Part shown: positions 1 to 9,188 of the stretch, one piece after another
How the letters are laid out: the number at the start of each line of letters is the position of its first letter
Position numbering within the stretch: the first letter of the stretch is position 1
Source of the DNA: Capnocytophaga cynodegmi DSM 19736
GTDB taxonomy: Bacteria > Bacteroidota > Bacteroidia > Flavobacteriales > Flavobacteriaceae
Direction of reading: 5' to 3'
NCBI RefSeq assembly: GCF_000379185.1
Contig: NZ_KB900738.1
Coordinates: 1 to 64,000 of the forward strand
DNA length: 64,000 nt
The notes under the pieces: generated by a model
Database searches by the model: none
Told to the model about the DNA's origin: nothing
The model's input: only the letters and a program-made list of their open reading frames with translations
Translations under genes and position numbers: made by a program

Positions 1-301
1 TTTTCTGAACTTTTTTTTCAAAAATATTTTTTTGAACTTTTTGCTTTATTACTAATCACTAATCCCTATTAACTAATGACTCTCTCAAAGCGGGTGCAAA
101 AGTAGTACTTTTTATGATATATCCAAAATATTTAACCATTTTTTTAAAATATTTTTTATCAAACAAAATAAAATACTGAAAAACAATAGTTTATAGTGAA
201 AAAATAATTTAAGTATATTATTCAAAAAACAATTTACGACATTCTACACTCTACTTACTTGAACAAAACCATATAATAATGGTACATTGCTATGGTGTGT
301 C
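1..301. other. Gene-free left edge
   Basis: No open frame of note lies in this AT-rich stretch. Positions 1-96 read as the leader of a transcript that leaves the window leftwards from the promoter at 97-127. Positions 128-301 lie downstream of purB and hold only a weak ACCAT/ATGGT hairpin near 270-285; I see no convincing purB terminator. Confidence 0.5.
97..127 (-). promoter_or_regulatory. Strong outward-reading promoter (leftwards)
   Basis: On the minus strand a -33 TTTG (127-124) is separated by 19 nt from a -7 TACTTTTG (104-97), a perfect match to the Bacteroidota promoter layout. The initial transcribed stretch begins with GCACCCGC followed by GA-rich sequence, a style often seen in front of stable RNA or ribosomal genes in flavobacteria. 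The gene it serves lies outside the window, so its identity is inference. Confidence 0.6.
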
Positions 302-1636
302 CTAAATTCCTGTATAATTTTCAGGAGCAATTGCTTTTAATTCTTTTTTAATTGTTTCGGAAACTTCCAAGGTTTCAATAAATGAGGCTATAGTCTGTTG
401 GTTAATTTTTTCGTTAGTCCTAGTCAGCCCTTTCAGAGCTTCATACGGATTAGGATAGCCTTCTCTACGAAGAATTGTTTGAATAGCTTCTGCTACTACT
501 GCCCAATTTTGCTCCAAATCCCAACGAATCTTTTCTTCGTTAAGTAACAATTTACCTATTCCTTTCAATGTAGACTTCAATCCTATTAATGTATGACCAA
601 ATGGAACCCCTATATTACGTAATACGGTGCTGTCTGTAAGGTCGCGTTGCAGACGAGAAATAGGAAGTTTTGCTGATAAATGTTCAAAAATAGCATTCGC
701 AATTCCTAAATTTCCTTCAGAATTCTCAAAGTCAATCGGGTTTACTTTGTGTGGCATTGCTGACGACCCCACTTCTCCTGCTTTTATCTTCTGTTTAAAA
801 TAATCCATTGAAATATATGTCCATATATCACGATTGAAATCTATTAATATGGTGTTGATACGTTTTAAAGAATCAAAAAGAGAAGCCAAATTATCGTAAT
901 GTTCAATCTGTGTGGTAGGAAAAGAATGGTGCAATCCTAATGTATTTTCAACAAATTTTGTACCAAAAGTTTTCCAGTTTACAGACGGATATGCCACGTT
1001 ATGAGCGTTATAGTTTCCTGTTGCCCCTCCAAATTTTGCGGAAAAAGGTATGTTTTTGAGTTGCTTCAATTGTTCTTCTATTCGAACTACAAAAACCTCA
1101 ATTTCCTTGCCTAAACGAGTTGGTGAAGCTGGTTGCCCGTGTGTACGTGCCAACAAAGGAATATCTTTCCATTGAGATGAAAGAGACTTTAAGTTATCAA
1201 TAATATTTTGTAAATCAACATAATAAACTCTATCCATAGCTTCTTTGATAGAAAGCGGAATTGCTGTATTATTAATATCTTGTGATGTAAGCCCAAAATG
1301 TATAAACTCCTTATATTCAGATATATTTAATTTATCAAAAGCATTTTTTATGAAATATTCGACCGCTTTTACGTCGTGATTCGTCGTCTTTTCAATTTCT
1401 TTAACCTTGGCAGCTGAAGTAGAATCAAAATTCTGATACAATTCACGAAGTTTTGGAAAAATATTTTTTGGAAAATTTTTCAATTGAGGCAATGGCAATT
1501 CACAAAGAGCAATAAAGTACTCCACCTCTACTAGAATTCGGTATTTAATCAATGCTTCTTCCGAGAAAAATGGTATTAATTCTTTTGTTTTATCGGCATA
1601 ACGTCCATCAATGGGAGAAATTGCTTGTAATGACAT
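302..1636 (-). CDS. purB: Adenylosuccinate lyase
   Basis: PurB carries out two steps of purine synthesis: cleavage of SAICAR to AICAR and of adenylosuccinate to AMP, each releasing fumarate, in the cytosol as a tetramer. The 444-residue protein has the usual length. The superfamily signature SSAMPHKVNP sits at residues 291-300 (flexible catalytic loop), ARTHGQP near 163-169 supplies the second catalytic region, and TTNHD near 84-88 the conserved histidine. The N-terminus (AISPIDGRYADK) is of the longer E. coli-like PurB type. ATG at 1636 is preceded on the minus strand by a -7 TATCTTTG at 1670-1663, giving a short leader. It is divergent from pbpC. Identification is firm. Confidence 0.97.
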   Translation of the reverse strand: MSLQAISPIDGRYADKTKELIPFFSEEALIKYRILVEVEYFIALCELPLPQLKNFPKNIFPKLRELYQNFDSTSAAKVKEIEKTTNHDVKAVEYFIKNAFDKLNISEYKEFIHFGLTSQDINNTAIPLSIKEAMDRVYYVDLQNIIDNLKSLSSQWKDIPLLARTHGQPASPTRLGKEIEVFVVRIEEQLKQLKNIPFSAKFGGATGNYNAHNVAYPSVNWKTFGTKFVENTLGLHHSFPTTQIEHYDNLASLFDSLKRINTILIDFNRDIWTYISMDYFKQKIKAGEVGSSAMPHKVNPIDFENSEGNLGIANAIFEHLSAKLPISRLQRDLTDSTVLRNIGVPFGHTLIGLKSTLKGIGKLLLNEEKIRWDLEQNWAVVAEAIQTILRREGYPNPYEALKGLTRTNEKINQQTIASFIETLEVSETIKKELKAIAPENYTGI

Positions 1637-1662
1637 CTTTATTTATAGTTTTCGGTAAGGGA

Positions 1663-1670
1663 CAAAGATA
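1663..1670 (-). promoter_or_regulatory. purB -7 promoter element
   Basis: TATCTTTG on the minus strand, matching TAnnTTTG, about 27 nt ahead of the purB ATG. No clear -33 TTTG was found at the expected spacing, so support is from the -7 box and its position only. Confidence 0.5.
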
Positions 1671-1700
1671 GGAATTTTTATGAATTACGAATTATGATTT

Positions 1701-4148
1701 ATGATTTATTTCGCTACCTTTGTGAAAGTAAAACAGAATACTTTCTTTAAAATTCATTTTTTTTTTACATTGAAAAATATCTTTTATCATATTAAACGTT
1801 TTATTCTCTGGAAATTTAAAAAAATTAAATCTAATCCTATTAAATATCTGATAATTACAGCCTTATTAATATGGTACTACTATTCACTCCCTAAACACTT
1901 ATTTTCAAATAATTACGCTACAATTGTGGAAAGTTCTGAAGGAAAACTTTTGGGAGCAAAAATTGCTGAAGATGGGCAATGGCGATTTCCAGAAAATGAT
2001 AGTATTCCTCATCGTTTTAAAACTTCTCTAATTCATTTTGAAGATGAATATTTTAATTATCATTGGGGAGTAAATCCTATTTCTGTTGGGAAAGCTTTAT
2101 TTGAAAATCTTAAAAAAGGTGAAATAATTCGTGGAGGAAGTACTATCACTCAGCAAGTTATTCGCCTTTCCAGAGAAAATCAAAAACGCACCTATTTTGA
2201 AAAACTTACCGAAATGATTTTGGCAACTCGTTTAGAGTTCAGATATTCGAAAGACAGAATTTTGTCTCTTTATGCCTCTCACGCTCCATTTGGCGGAAAT
2301 GTTGTTGGGTTAGATATGGCTTCTTGGCGTTATTTTGGAGTTGCTCCTCAACAATTGTCGTGGGGACAAAGTGCTACATTGGCTGTGCTTCCAAATGCTC
2401 CAAGTCTAATTTTTCCTGGAAAAAATCAGACAGCTTTGAAGAAAAAACGAGATAATCTTCTTAAAAAAATGTATGACAAAAAAGTTTTTGACAAAGAAAC
2501 TTATGAACTTGCTTTGTTGGAACCTCTTCCTCAGAAACCACACAAATTGCCTCAAATAGCACCACATTTCTTAGAATTTGTTGCAAAAAAACAACAAGGG
2601 CAACGTATTCGCTCAACTATTAAAGTTGTTATTCAGGAAAAAACAAATCAGATTGTAGCAAATTATCACAAACATTATTCACAATCCGAAGTGCATAATA
2701 TGGCTGCAATTGTGGTTGATGTAAAAACTCGCAACGTACTATCTTACGTAGGAAATACGCCTACCGATGAAAATCATCAGAAAGATGTAGATATTATTCA
2801 CGCTCCGAGAAGCACAGGAAGTATATTAAAACCAATACTTTATGCTGGAATGCTTGACAAAGGAGAATTACTACCTCAGGAATTAATCCCCGATGTTCCC
2901 ACTCAAATTTCAGGATATTCTCCCCAGAACTTTAGCAATACTTTTGAAGGAGCCGTCTCGGCTGATATGGCTTTAGCAAAATCATTGAATATTCCATTTG
3001 TTTGGCTATTGCAAAAATTTGGAATTTATCGATTTTACGATATTCTTCGGAAATTGAAGCTTTCAGATATAAAAAAACACCCTGACCATTACGGGCTATC
3101 AATCATTTTAGGTGGAGCAGAAAGCAATTTATGGGACTTGGCTCGTGCATACACTAACTTAGCATCTGAACTAACTATTTTCAGCCAAAGACAAGCATAT
3201 AGAACAGATGAGTTTCAAGAATTAAAATACAATTCAACGGAAGATATTTCTACTTTTGGAAGTTTCATTTCTGAACCTACTATTTTTAAAGCGGGTGCTA
3301 TCTGGAAAATGTTCGAAGCTATGAAAGAAGTAAATCGTCCTACTCAGGACATTGCTTGGAAATACTATGAATCTTCTCGAAAAATTGCTTGGAAAACAGG
3401 CACAAGTTTCGGTAATAAAGATGCTTGGACAATTGGTGTCACTCCAGAATTTGTAGTCGCCGTTTGGGTGGGAAATGCTACAGGAGAAGGAAGGCCCACA
3501 CTCACAGGAGCTTCCTATGCTGCACCTGTAATGTTTGAAATTTTCAATTCATTACCCTCTACTTCTTGGTTTTCAAAACCTTATGATGATTTAGAAGAAC
3601 TTATAGTATGTGAAACCTCGGGTTTTTTAGCAAAAGAGGAATGCCCCAAAAAGTCTGTTCTCACAACAATTACAACCAATGACCATACTATTTGCCCATA
3701 TCATAAAATCGTTCATCTTGACAAAAGCGAGAAATTTCAAGTAAATACTTCTTGCGAATCTTCAAACAATATAATTTCAAAGTCGTGGTTTATTCTCCCT
3801 CCAGTTATGGAATGGTACTACAAAAATAACCATATTGATTATCGAAATCTTCCTCCTTTTCGAGAAGATTGCTTGGAATTAAGCGGTTCTAAAAGGCTTG
3901 ACTTTGTCTATCCAAAACACAAAAGTATTATTTACACAACTAAAAATTTTGGCGGAGAATTACAACCTTTCATAGCAAAAGCAGTGTCCTCTGAAAAAGG
4001 AAATGTTTTTTGGTATTTGAATGAAACTTATTTAGGAACAACAAATCTTTTTCACGAAATGAACATATATGCTCCTAAAGGAGATAACATTTTACGAATC
4101 ATTAATACCAAAGGAGAAGAAAAAGTAATACAAATTATCATTCAGTAA
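1701..4148 (+). CDS. pbpC: Penicillin-binding protein 1C (glycosyltransferase/transpeptidase)
   Basis: A class A PBP1C-type enzyme that polymerises and cross-links peptidoglycan at the outer face of the inner membrane. In the 815-residue reading a membrane anchor lies near residues 48-62. The GT51 glycosyltransferase domain follows, with the catalytic-glutamate motif FEDEYF at 113-118 and RGGSTITQQ at 144-152. The transpeptidase has SILK (Ser374-Lys377), SLN at 428-430 and KTGTS at 565-569. The C-terminal ~110 residues resemble the BiPBP_C domain typical of PbpC. The start is doubtful: ATG 1701 lies upstream of a -7 promoter box at 1715-1722, so the mRNA probably begins after it; the in-frame TTG at 1770 (about 792 residues, keeping the whole anchor) is a plausible true start. 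Confidence 0.93.
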   Translation: MIYFATFVKVKQNTFFKIHFFFTLKNIFYHIKRFILWKFKKIKSNPIKYLIITALLIWYYYSLPKHLFSNNYATIVESSEGKLLGAKIAEDGQWRFPENDSIPHRFKTSLIHFEDEYFNYHWGVNPISVGKALFENLKKGEIIRGGSTITQQVIRLSRENQKRTYFEKLTEMILATRLEFRYSKDRILSLYASHAPFGGNVVGLDMASWRYFGVAPQQLSWGQSATLAVLPNAPSLIFPGKNQTALKKKRDNLLKKMYDKKVFDKETYELALLEPLPQKPHKLPQIAPHFLEFVAKKQQGQRIRSTIKVVIQEKTNQIVANYHKHYSQSEVHNMAAIVVDVKTRNVLSYVGNTPTDENHQKDVDIIHAPRSTGSILKPILYAGMLDKGELLPQELIPDVPTQISGYSPQNFSNTFEGAVSADMALAKSLNIPFVWLLQKFGIYRFYDILRKLKLSDIKKHPDHYGLSIILGGAESNLWDLARAYTNLASELTIFSQRQAYRTDEFQELKYNSTEDISTFGSFISEPTIFKAGAIWKMFEAMKEVNRPTQDIAWKYYESSRKIAWKTGTSFGNKDAWTIGVTPEFVVAVWVGNATGEGRPTLTGASYAAPVMFEIFNSLPSTSWFSKPYDDLEELIVCETSGFLAKEECPKKSVLTTITTNDHTICPYHKIVHLDKSEKFQVNTSCESSNNIISKSWFILPPVMEWYYKNNHIDYRNLPPFREDCLELSGSKRLDFVYPKHKSIIYTTKNFGGELQPFIAKAVSSEKGNVFWYLNETYLGTTNLFHEMNIYAPKGDNILRIINTKGEEKVIQIIIQ
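1715..1722 (+). promoter_or_regulatory. pbpC -7 promoter element
   Basis: TACCTTTG, a TAnnTTTG match, inside the first codons of the longest pbpC reading frame. It implies transcription starts near 1728 and so argues against ATG 1701 as the start codon. The -33 element is weak. Confidence 0.45.
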
Positions 4149-4168
4149 TATTCGTTCGAAAATAAACA

Positions 4169-4199
4169 AAAACAGGAGCAGATTAATCTACTCCTGTTT
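4169..4199. terminator. Bidirectional terminator between pbpC and infB
   Basis: A hairpin AAACAGGAG...CTCCTGTTT with an inner AGAT/ATCT extension lies between the convergent genes. T-rich tracts flank it on both strands, so it can end transcripts from either side. Confidence 0.85.
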
Positions 4200-4219
4200 C
4201 TTTATTGTACTTACAAATA

Positions 4220-7075
4220 TTATAATTTCTTTTTAACCGCCACCTCTTGGAAAGCTTCAACTACATCACCTTCTTTAATATCGTTGTAGTTCTTAATTTG
4301 CAATCCACAATCATAGCCTTTTGAAACTTCTTTAACATCATCTTTAAATCGTTTTAATGATGCTAACTCTCCAGTATAGATTACAACACCATCTCGGATA
4401 ATTCGTATTTTTGAATTTCGGAATATTTTTCCGTCAGTAACCATACATCCTGCAATAGTCCCTACTTTTGAAATTTTGAACAACTCACGAATTTCGACAG
4501 TTCCTGTAACTTCTTCTTTAAACACAGGAGAAAGCATTCCTTCCATAGCGTCTTTCAAATCATTAATAGCATCGTAAATGATTGAATACGTACGGATATC
4601 TATTTCCTCTTTATCTGCTAAGGTTCGTGCATTTGCCATCGGACGAACATTAAATCCAATAATAATCGCGTCCGAGGCTGACGCTAACAACACATCTGAT
4701 TCTGTAATTGCTCCGACTCCTTTATGAATTATAGAAACCTGAATTTCTTCTGTTGATAATTTTTGGAAAGAATCCGTCAAAGCTTCTACTGAACCATCTA
4801 CGTCTCCTTTTAAAATGATATTTAATTGTTTGAAATCTCCTAAAGCGATACGTCTTCCGATTTCATCAAGAGTGATATGACGTTGTGTACGTACAGATTG
4901 TTCACGTTGCAACTGAGCCCTTTTGGCAACAATTTGTTTTGCTTCACGCTCATCTTCAAATACATAGAATTTATCTCCTGCCTGAGGAGCTCCGTCCAAT
5001 CCTAAAATAGAAATCGGAGTTGAAGGTCCAGCACTTTTAACTTTTTTGCCTCGCTCATCGTGCATTGCACGGATTTTTCCGGAGTTTGTCCCAGCTAACA
5101 CATAATCACCTATGTTCAACGTTCCTGATTCAACCAATACTGTTGAAACATATCCTCGCCCTCTATCAAGCGATGCTTCAACAACAGTCCCCACAGCACG
5201 TTTGTTCGGGTTGGCTTTCAGCTCCAACAATTCAGCCTCCAGAAGTACTTTTTCTAAAAGCTCCTGAACACCAATCCCTTGCTTTGCTGAAATATCTTGT
5301 GATTGGATTTTTCCTCCCCAATCTTCCACCAATAGGTTCATTCCTGCCAAACGCTCTTTAATTTTTTCTGGATTTGCAGTAGGCTTATCTATCTTATTAA
5401 TTGCAAATATAATAGGAACGCCTGCTGCCTGTGCGTGGCTAATTGCCTCTTTTGTTTGTGGCATCACATCATCGTCGGCTGCTACAACAATAATGGCAAT
5501 ATCTGTAACTTTTGTACCACGTGCACGCATTGCGGTAAAAGCCTCGTGTCCAGGCGTATCCAAGAAAGTTATTCTTTCGCCACTTTCTAATTTAACTCTG
5601 TAAGCTCCAATATGTTGCGTGATACCTCCACTTTCTCCTGCTATTACATTTTCTTTACGAATATAATCTAGCAATGAAGTTTTTCCGTGGTCAACGTGTC
5701 CCATAACGGTAACTATAGGAGCTCTTGGCACCAAGTCCTCTTCTTTATCTTCTTCAATATGAATTGATTCTTCTATATCAGCGGTCGCAAACTCAACTTC
5801 AAAACCAAATTCATCTGCTACGATTGTTAGAGTTTCTGCGTCCAATCGTTGATTCATTGTAACCATAATACCCAATGACATACACGCTCCAATTACTCTA
5901 TTAATTGGCACATCCATCATTGTAGCTAACTCATTTACAGTAACAAATTCCGTTACTTTGAGTATTTTTTCTTCTTGTTCTAATTGTGCTAACTCGGTTT
6001 CTGTTTTCTGACGATGTAAATCACGCTTTTCCTTACGATATTTAGCTCCTTTTGATTTAGCAGCTTTTCCTTGCAGTTTTTCCAGAGTTTCACGGACTTG
6101 CTTTTGAACTTCCTCTTCAGTAGGTTCTACCTTTGTGAAAGTTTTTGCTTTTTTATTTTTTCCGTCCTTTTTGTTATTGTTAGCTGATGAAACGCTTGGC
6201 TCATCTTTTCGAATGCGTTTGCGTTTGCGTTTCTCAGCATTATCATCTTGTTTTGGAGTTTCTGTATTAGGTTTAGTATTTTCCTTTTCCTTCCCTCCTT
6301 TTTTCTTTTTCTTCTTCTTTTTCTCGAACTGGCTTAAGTCAATTTTTTCTCCGACCAATTTTGGACCAGTAAGTTTCTGATATTGAGTTTCAAGAACTTC
6401 AGGTTCCTCTGGTTCTTTTTCTTCAACCTTTTGTTTGGGGACTTCTTTTACTTTCTTGTAAATATCTTGCTGATTCTGAGGTTTGTCTTTTTGAGGTTTG
6501 TCTTTCGAGGGAAATTCTATTTTTTTCTTTTGTTGTTCTTTAACTTTTTCTACGATAGGTTCTACCTTTGCTACTGGAGCTTTTTCTTCAACAGATTCAG
6601 GTTTTGATTCCTTAATTTGTTGAGAAGTCTCAGGTTGAGCTAAGGTTTCGACATCTTTTTTCTCTACTTGTTGAGTAGGTTCTTCTTTTTCAGTCGGAAT
6701 TTCAACTGGCTTTTCTTCCTTTTTAGGCTCAAGGTCAATTTTGCCAACAGTTTTTATTCCTGCAACAGTTCCTTTAGCTCTAATAACTTCTTGTTCTTGT
6801 TGCTTACGTTTTTTCTCATTTTCTTTTTCTTGTTCAATACGGATAGCTTCACGCTCTTTACGCTGATCTTCAACAATTTCTTTTGAAGCTTCACGTTTAT
6901 TTTTATCCGCATTAAACTTATCAGAAAGAAGTTTCACAACTTCTCCCGAAATCTTTACATTGGGATTGGATTCAATTTCAACCCCCTTTTCTTTCTTAAG
7001 ATAATCAACAGCCGTATCCAAAGAAATGTTAAACTCCTTTAAAACCTTACTTAATCTTGTAGTTCCCTCACTCAT
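4220..7075 (-). CDS. infB: Translation initiation factor IF-2
   Basis: IF-2 is the GTPase that brings initiator tRNA to the 30S subunit and promotes subunit joining. I start it at the ATG giving [16 protein letters not shown] (951 residues), because the family begins this way; a TTG at 7096 would add seven residues. The order is IF2_N module, a very long charged linker (about residues 60-370, with a run of eight lysines near 252-259), a second IF2_N-like module, then the G domain with GHVDHGKT at 459-466, followed by the translation-factor beta-barrels and the C-terminal fMet-tRNA domain. It is the last gene of rimP-nusA-infB. The Lys/Glu-rich linker produces several spurious reading frames on the other strand. 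Confidence 0.97.
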   Translation of the reverse strand: MSEGTTRLSKVLKEFNISLDTAVDYLKKEKGVEIESNPNVKISGEVVKLLSDKFNADKNKREASKEIVEDQRKEREAIRIEQEKENEKKRKQQEQEVIRAKGTVAGIKTVGKIDLEPKKEEKPVEIPTEKEEPTQQVEKKDVETLAQPETSQQIKESKPESVEEKAPVAKVEPIVEKVKEQQKKKIEFPSKDKPQKDKPQNQQDIYKKVKEVPKQKVEEKEPEEPEVLETQYQKLTGPKLVGEKIDLSQFEKKKKKKKKGGKEKENTKPNTETPKQDDNAEKRKRKRIRKDEPSVSSANNNKKDGKNKKAKTFTKVEPTEEEVQKQVRETLEKLQGKAAKSKGAKYRKEKRDLHRQKTETELAQLEQEEKILKVTEFVTVNELATMMDVPINRVIGACMSLGIMVTMNQRLDAETLTIVADEFGFEVEFATADIEESIHIEEDKEEDLVPRAPIVTVMGHVDHGKTSLLDYIRKENVIAGESGGITQHIGAYRVKLESGERITFLDTPGHEAFTAMRARGTKVTDIAIIVVAADDDVMPQTKEAISHAQAAGVPIIFAINKIDKPTANPEKIKERLAGMNLLVEDWGGKIQSQDISAKQGIGVQELLEKVLLEAELLELKANPNKRAVGTVVEASLDRGRGYVSTVLVESGTLNIGDYVLAGTNSGKIRAMHDERGKKVKSAGPSTPISILGLDGAPQAGDKFYVFEDEREAKQIVAKRAQLQREQSVRTQRHITLDEIGRRIALGDFKQLNIILKGDVDGSVEALTDSFQKLSTEEIQVSIIHKGVGAITESDVLLASASDAIIIGFNVRPMANARTLADKEEIDIRTYSIIYDAINDLKDAMEGMLSPVFKEEVTGTVEIRELFKISKVGTIAGCMVTDGKIFRNSKIRIIRDGVVIYTGELASLKRFKDDVKEVSKGYDCGLQIKNYNDIKEGDVVEAFQEVAVKKKL

Positions 7076-7189
7076 ATATTTTTTATTTCGCCACAAGCAA
7101 ATAGCTTATAGCCTTGTAAACCTCAATTTTTTTGTTCTCACAAACGTTCAAAACCCTACCGAAAGCGAAAATTTCGGCAAAGATAATCA

Positions 7190-8425
7190 TTAATCTTCAA
7201 ATTCCTCTTCTAAAACCTTAATAACCTCACGAATTGTTTCTTCCTCAAGGTCTGTTCGTTTCATCAAATCAGAAACTTCTAATTCCAAAATACTTTTTGC
7301 TGTATCTAGCCCTGCTTTTTGGAACTCTTCAATAATCCAACCTTCAATTTCGTCATCAAACTCGCTAAGCTCAATATCTTCATCGTTAATTCCTTCTCGA
7401 TACACATCTATCTCATAACCAGTCAATTGACTTGCTAAACGAATATTGTATCCAGATTTTCCAATTGCTTTTGAAACTTCTTCTGTTTGAAGGAAAACTT
7501 CTGCTCGTTTTTCTTCTTCATTAATTGTGACTGAACTTACCTTAGCAGGAGCCAATGCACGAGCAATCAATAATGAAGCATTTGAAGTATAGTTAATTAC
7601 ATCAATATTTTCGTTTCCTAACTCACGTACAATTCCGTGAATACGCGACCCACGCACACCTACGCAAGCTCCCACAGCATCTATGCGATCATCAAAAGAA
7701 TCTACCGCAACTTTTGCTTTATCTCCTGGTATACGAACAACTTTACTAATCGTAATTAACCCGTCCATAACTTCGGGAATTTCCTGTTCAAACAAACGTT
7801 CCAAAAACACTGGCGACGTTCTTGACATTATGATAGAAGGCTTATTCCCTTTAAGTTCCACAGACTCAATAATACCGCGAACGTGTTCACCCTTTTTGAA
7901 AAAATCAGAAGGAATTTGCTTTTCTTTTGGTAAAACAATTTCATTTCCTTCATCATCTAATAATATTATCGCACGATGCCTAATATGATGAACCTCAGCT
8001 GTATATATTTGTCCTATTAAATCTTTGAATCTGCGATAGATGGTTGTACTATCGTATTCGTGTATTTTGGATATCAAGTTCTGACGTAACGCCAAAATTG
8101 CTCTACGTCCTAAACTTGCAATTTTTATTTCCTCAGAAACATCTTCTCCTACCTCAAAATCAGGCTCAATTTTTCGTGCTTCTGTTAATTCTATTTCCTG
8201 ATTTTCATTCACAACAGCCCCATCTTCAACAACCACTCGGTTTCTGAATATCTGTAAATCTCCTTTATCAGGATTAATAATTATGTCAAAATTATCATCT
8301 GAACCATATTTCTTTTTCAAAGTATTACGAAATACTTCTTCCAAAATCGCCATTAAAGTCTCACGGTTAATTAATTTGTCATCTTTAAACTCTGAAAAAG
8401 ACTCTATTAATTCAAGATTATCCAT
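7190..8425 (-). CDS. nusA: Transcription termination/antitermination protein NusA
   Basis: NusA binds RNA polymerase and nascent RNA and modulates pausing, termination and antitermination. The 411-residue protein shows the N-terminal polymerase-binding domain, then S1 (about residues 135-200), KH1 and KH2 (about 230-345, with GVRGSRIHGIVRELGNE and GKSGYNIRLASQLTGYEI). A short acidic C-terminal tail replaces the long acidic repeats of proteobacterial NusA. It lies 11 nt downstream of rimP and about 114 nt upstream of infB on the minus strand, the conserved operon order. Since the operon leader holds a terminator-like hairpin (8913-8938), NusA could influence its own expression; that is inference. 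Confidence 0.97.
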   Translation of the reverse strand: MDNLELIESFSEFKDDKLINRETLMAILEEVFRNTLKKKYGSDDNFDIIINPDKGDLQIFRNRVVVEDGAVVNENQEIELTEARKIEPDFEVGEDVSEEIKIASLGRRAILALRQNLISKIHEYDSTTIYRRFKDLIGQIYTAEVHHIRHRAIILLDDEGNEIVLPKEKQIPSDFFKKGEHVRGIIESVELKGNKPSIIMSRTSPVFLERLFEQEIPEVMDGLITISKVVRIPGDKAKVAVDSFDDRIDAVGACVGVRGSRIHGIVRELGNENIDVINYTSNASLLIARALAPAKVSSVTINEEEKRAEVFLQTEEVSKAIGKSGYNIRLASQLTGYEIDVYREGINDEDIELSEFDDEIEGWIIEEFQKAGLDTAKSILELEVSDLMKRTDLEEETIREVIKVLEEEFED

Positions 8426-8436
8426 AATAATTTTAA

Positions 8437-8904
8437 TTAAAATTTAATGATTACTTTTGTTTCTTTTATATCATTTAAAGCAAATAAATGCTCTCTTTTA
8501 ACGGTTATTTTACCTTTCCCTACAGGTTTGGGTTCACGCGTTTCCGTTTCAAGAGTTATATTACCTCCTTCTACATTCTTAAGTAGTCCTTCGTGCTTTT
8601 TCCCATCAGTGGTTTTAACTTCTACATTTCTGCCTATATTTTTGCGATATTGCCGCTCCAACTGAAAAGGCTCAGTAGCTCCGAAAGAAGTTACCTCAAT
8701 AGAAAAATCAACTTCTTCCCTATCTAAATTATGTTCAACCGCACGACTAATTGCTATACAATCATCAATTCCCACACCTTGATCACCGTCGATGACAATA
8801 CGTACTGCATTGTCATTTGAAATTGATAAATCAATCAAAAATAGTGTCGGATTTTCAGACAAAACACTGTCTATAAGTTCTTTAACTTTATCTTTAAAAT
8901 TCAT
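8437..8904 (-). CDS. rimP: Ribosome maturation factor RimP
   Basis: RimP assists late maturation of the 30S ribosomal subunit. I choose the ATG at 8904 (155 residues, starting MNFKDKVKELID) rather than the upstream start at 8940, because the extra 12 residues would be encoded by the hairpin in the leader. The two-domain RimP architecture is visible: an N-terminal alpha/beta domain with the DCxxxSRxxE-like block (DDCIAISRAVEHNLD) and the VTSxG-type motif (VTSFGATEPF), then the small Sm-like barrel ending VKREHLFALNDIKET. It is the first gene of rimP-nusA-infB. Confidence 0.93.
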   Translation of the reverse strand: MNFKDKVKELIDSVLSENPTLFLIDLSISNDNAVRIVIDGDQGVGIDDCIAISRAVEHNLDREEVDFSIEVTSFGATEPFQLERQYRKNIGRNVEVKTTDGKKHEGLLKNVEGGNITLETETREPKPVGKGKITVKREHLFALNDIKETKVIIKF

Positions 8905-8912
8905 TTTTCTAT

Positions 8913-8938
8913 AAAAAGAGGGGACTTTATGTCCCCTC
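8913..8938 (-). terminator. Terminator-like hairpin in the rimP-nusA-infB leader
   Basis: On the minus strand GAGGGGAC (8938-8931), loop ATAAA, GTCCCCTC (8925-8918) forms a perfect GC-rich 8-bp stem directly followed by TTTTT (8917-8913). It sits between the putative promoter (-7 box 8965-8958) and the rimP ATG (8904). The shape is that of an intrinsic terminator, so it may act as an attenuator of the operon; an alternative is a 5' stabilising stem or a structure masking the rimP start. Confidence 0.6.
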
Positions 8939-8957
8939 AATGCTCCATTCCACGAGG

Positions 8958-8965
8958 CAAAGATA
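8958..8965 (-). promoter_or_regulatory. rimP operon -7 promoter element
   Basis: TATCTTTG on the minus strand, matching TAnnTTTG, about 55 nt upstream of the rimP ATG. A poor -33 candidate (CTTG at 8986-8983) lies 17 nt upstream. Transcription would begin just before the hairpin at 8913-8938. Confidence 0.5.
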
Positions 8966-9188
8966 CAATTTTTTCAATAAATCAAGAAAAAAAACAAATT
9001 TATTTTGTCATATGGTTTTTATTCCATACCTTTACGGAAAGTTAATTGGCATTGAATTTATCAACTATAAAAATTCAAAACAAAAATTAATGGTATTCAA
9101 ATTATTCCACTCATAACACTCATAAACAATGGAATAAGGAATGTCAAAATAGTATAAAATTAATTATTTAACTCTAAAAGTAATAATC

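Noticed and set aside
6135-6886. Several Phe-rich ORFs on the plus strand
   Set aside because: They are the complement of the Lys/Glu-rich linker of infB; poly-Phe frames arise from poly-Lys codons.
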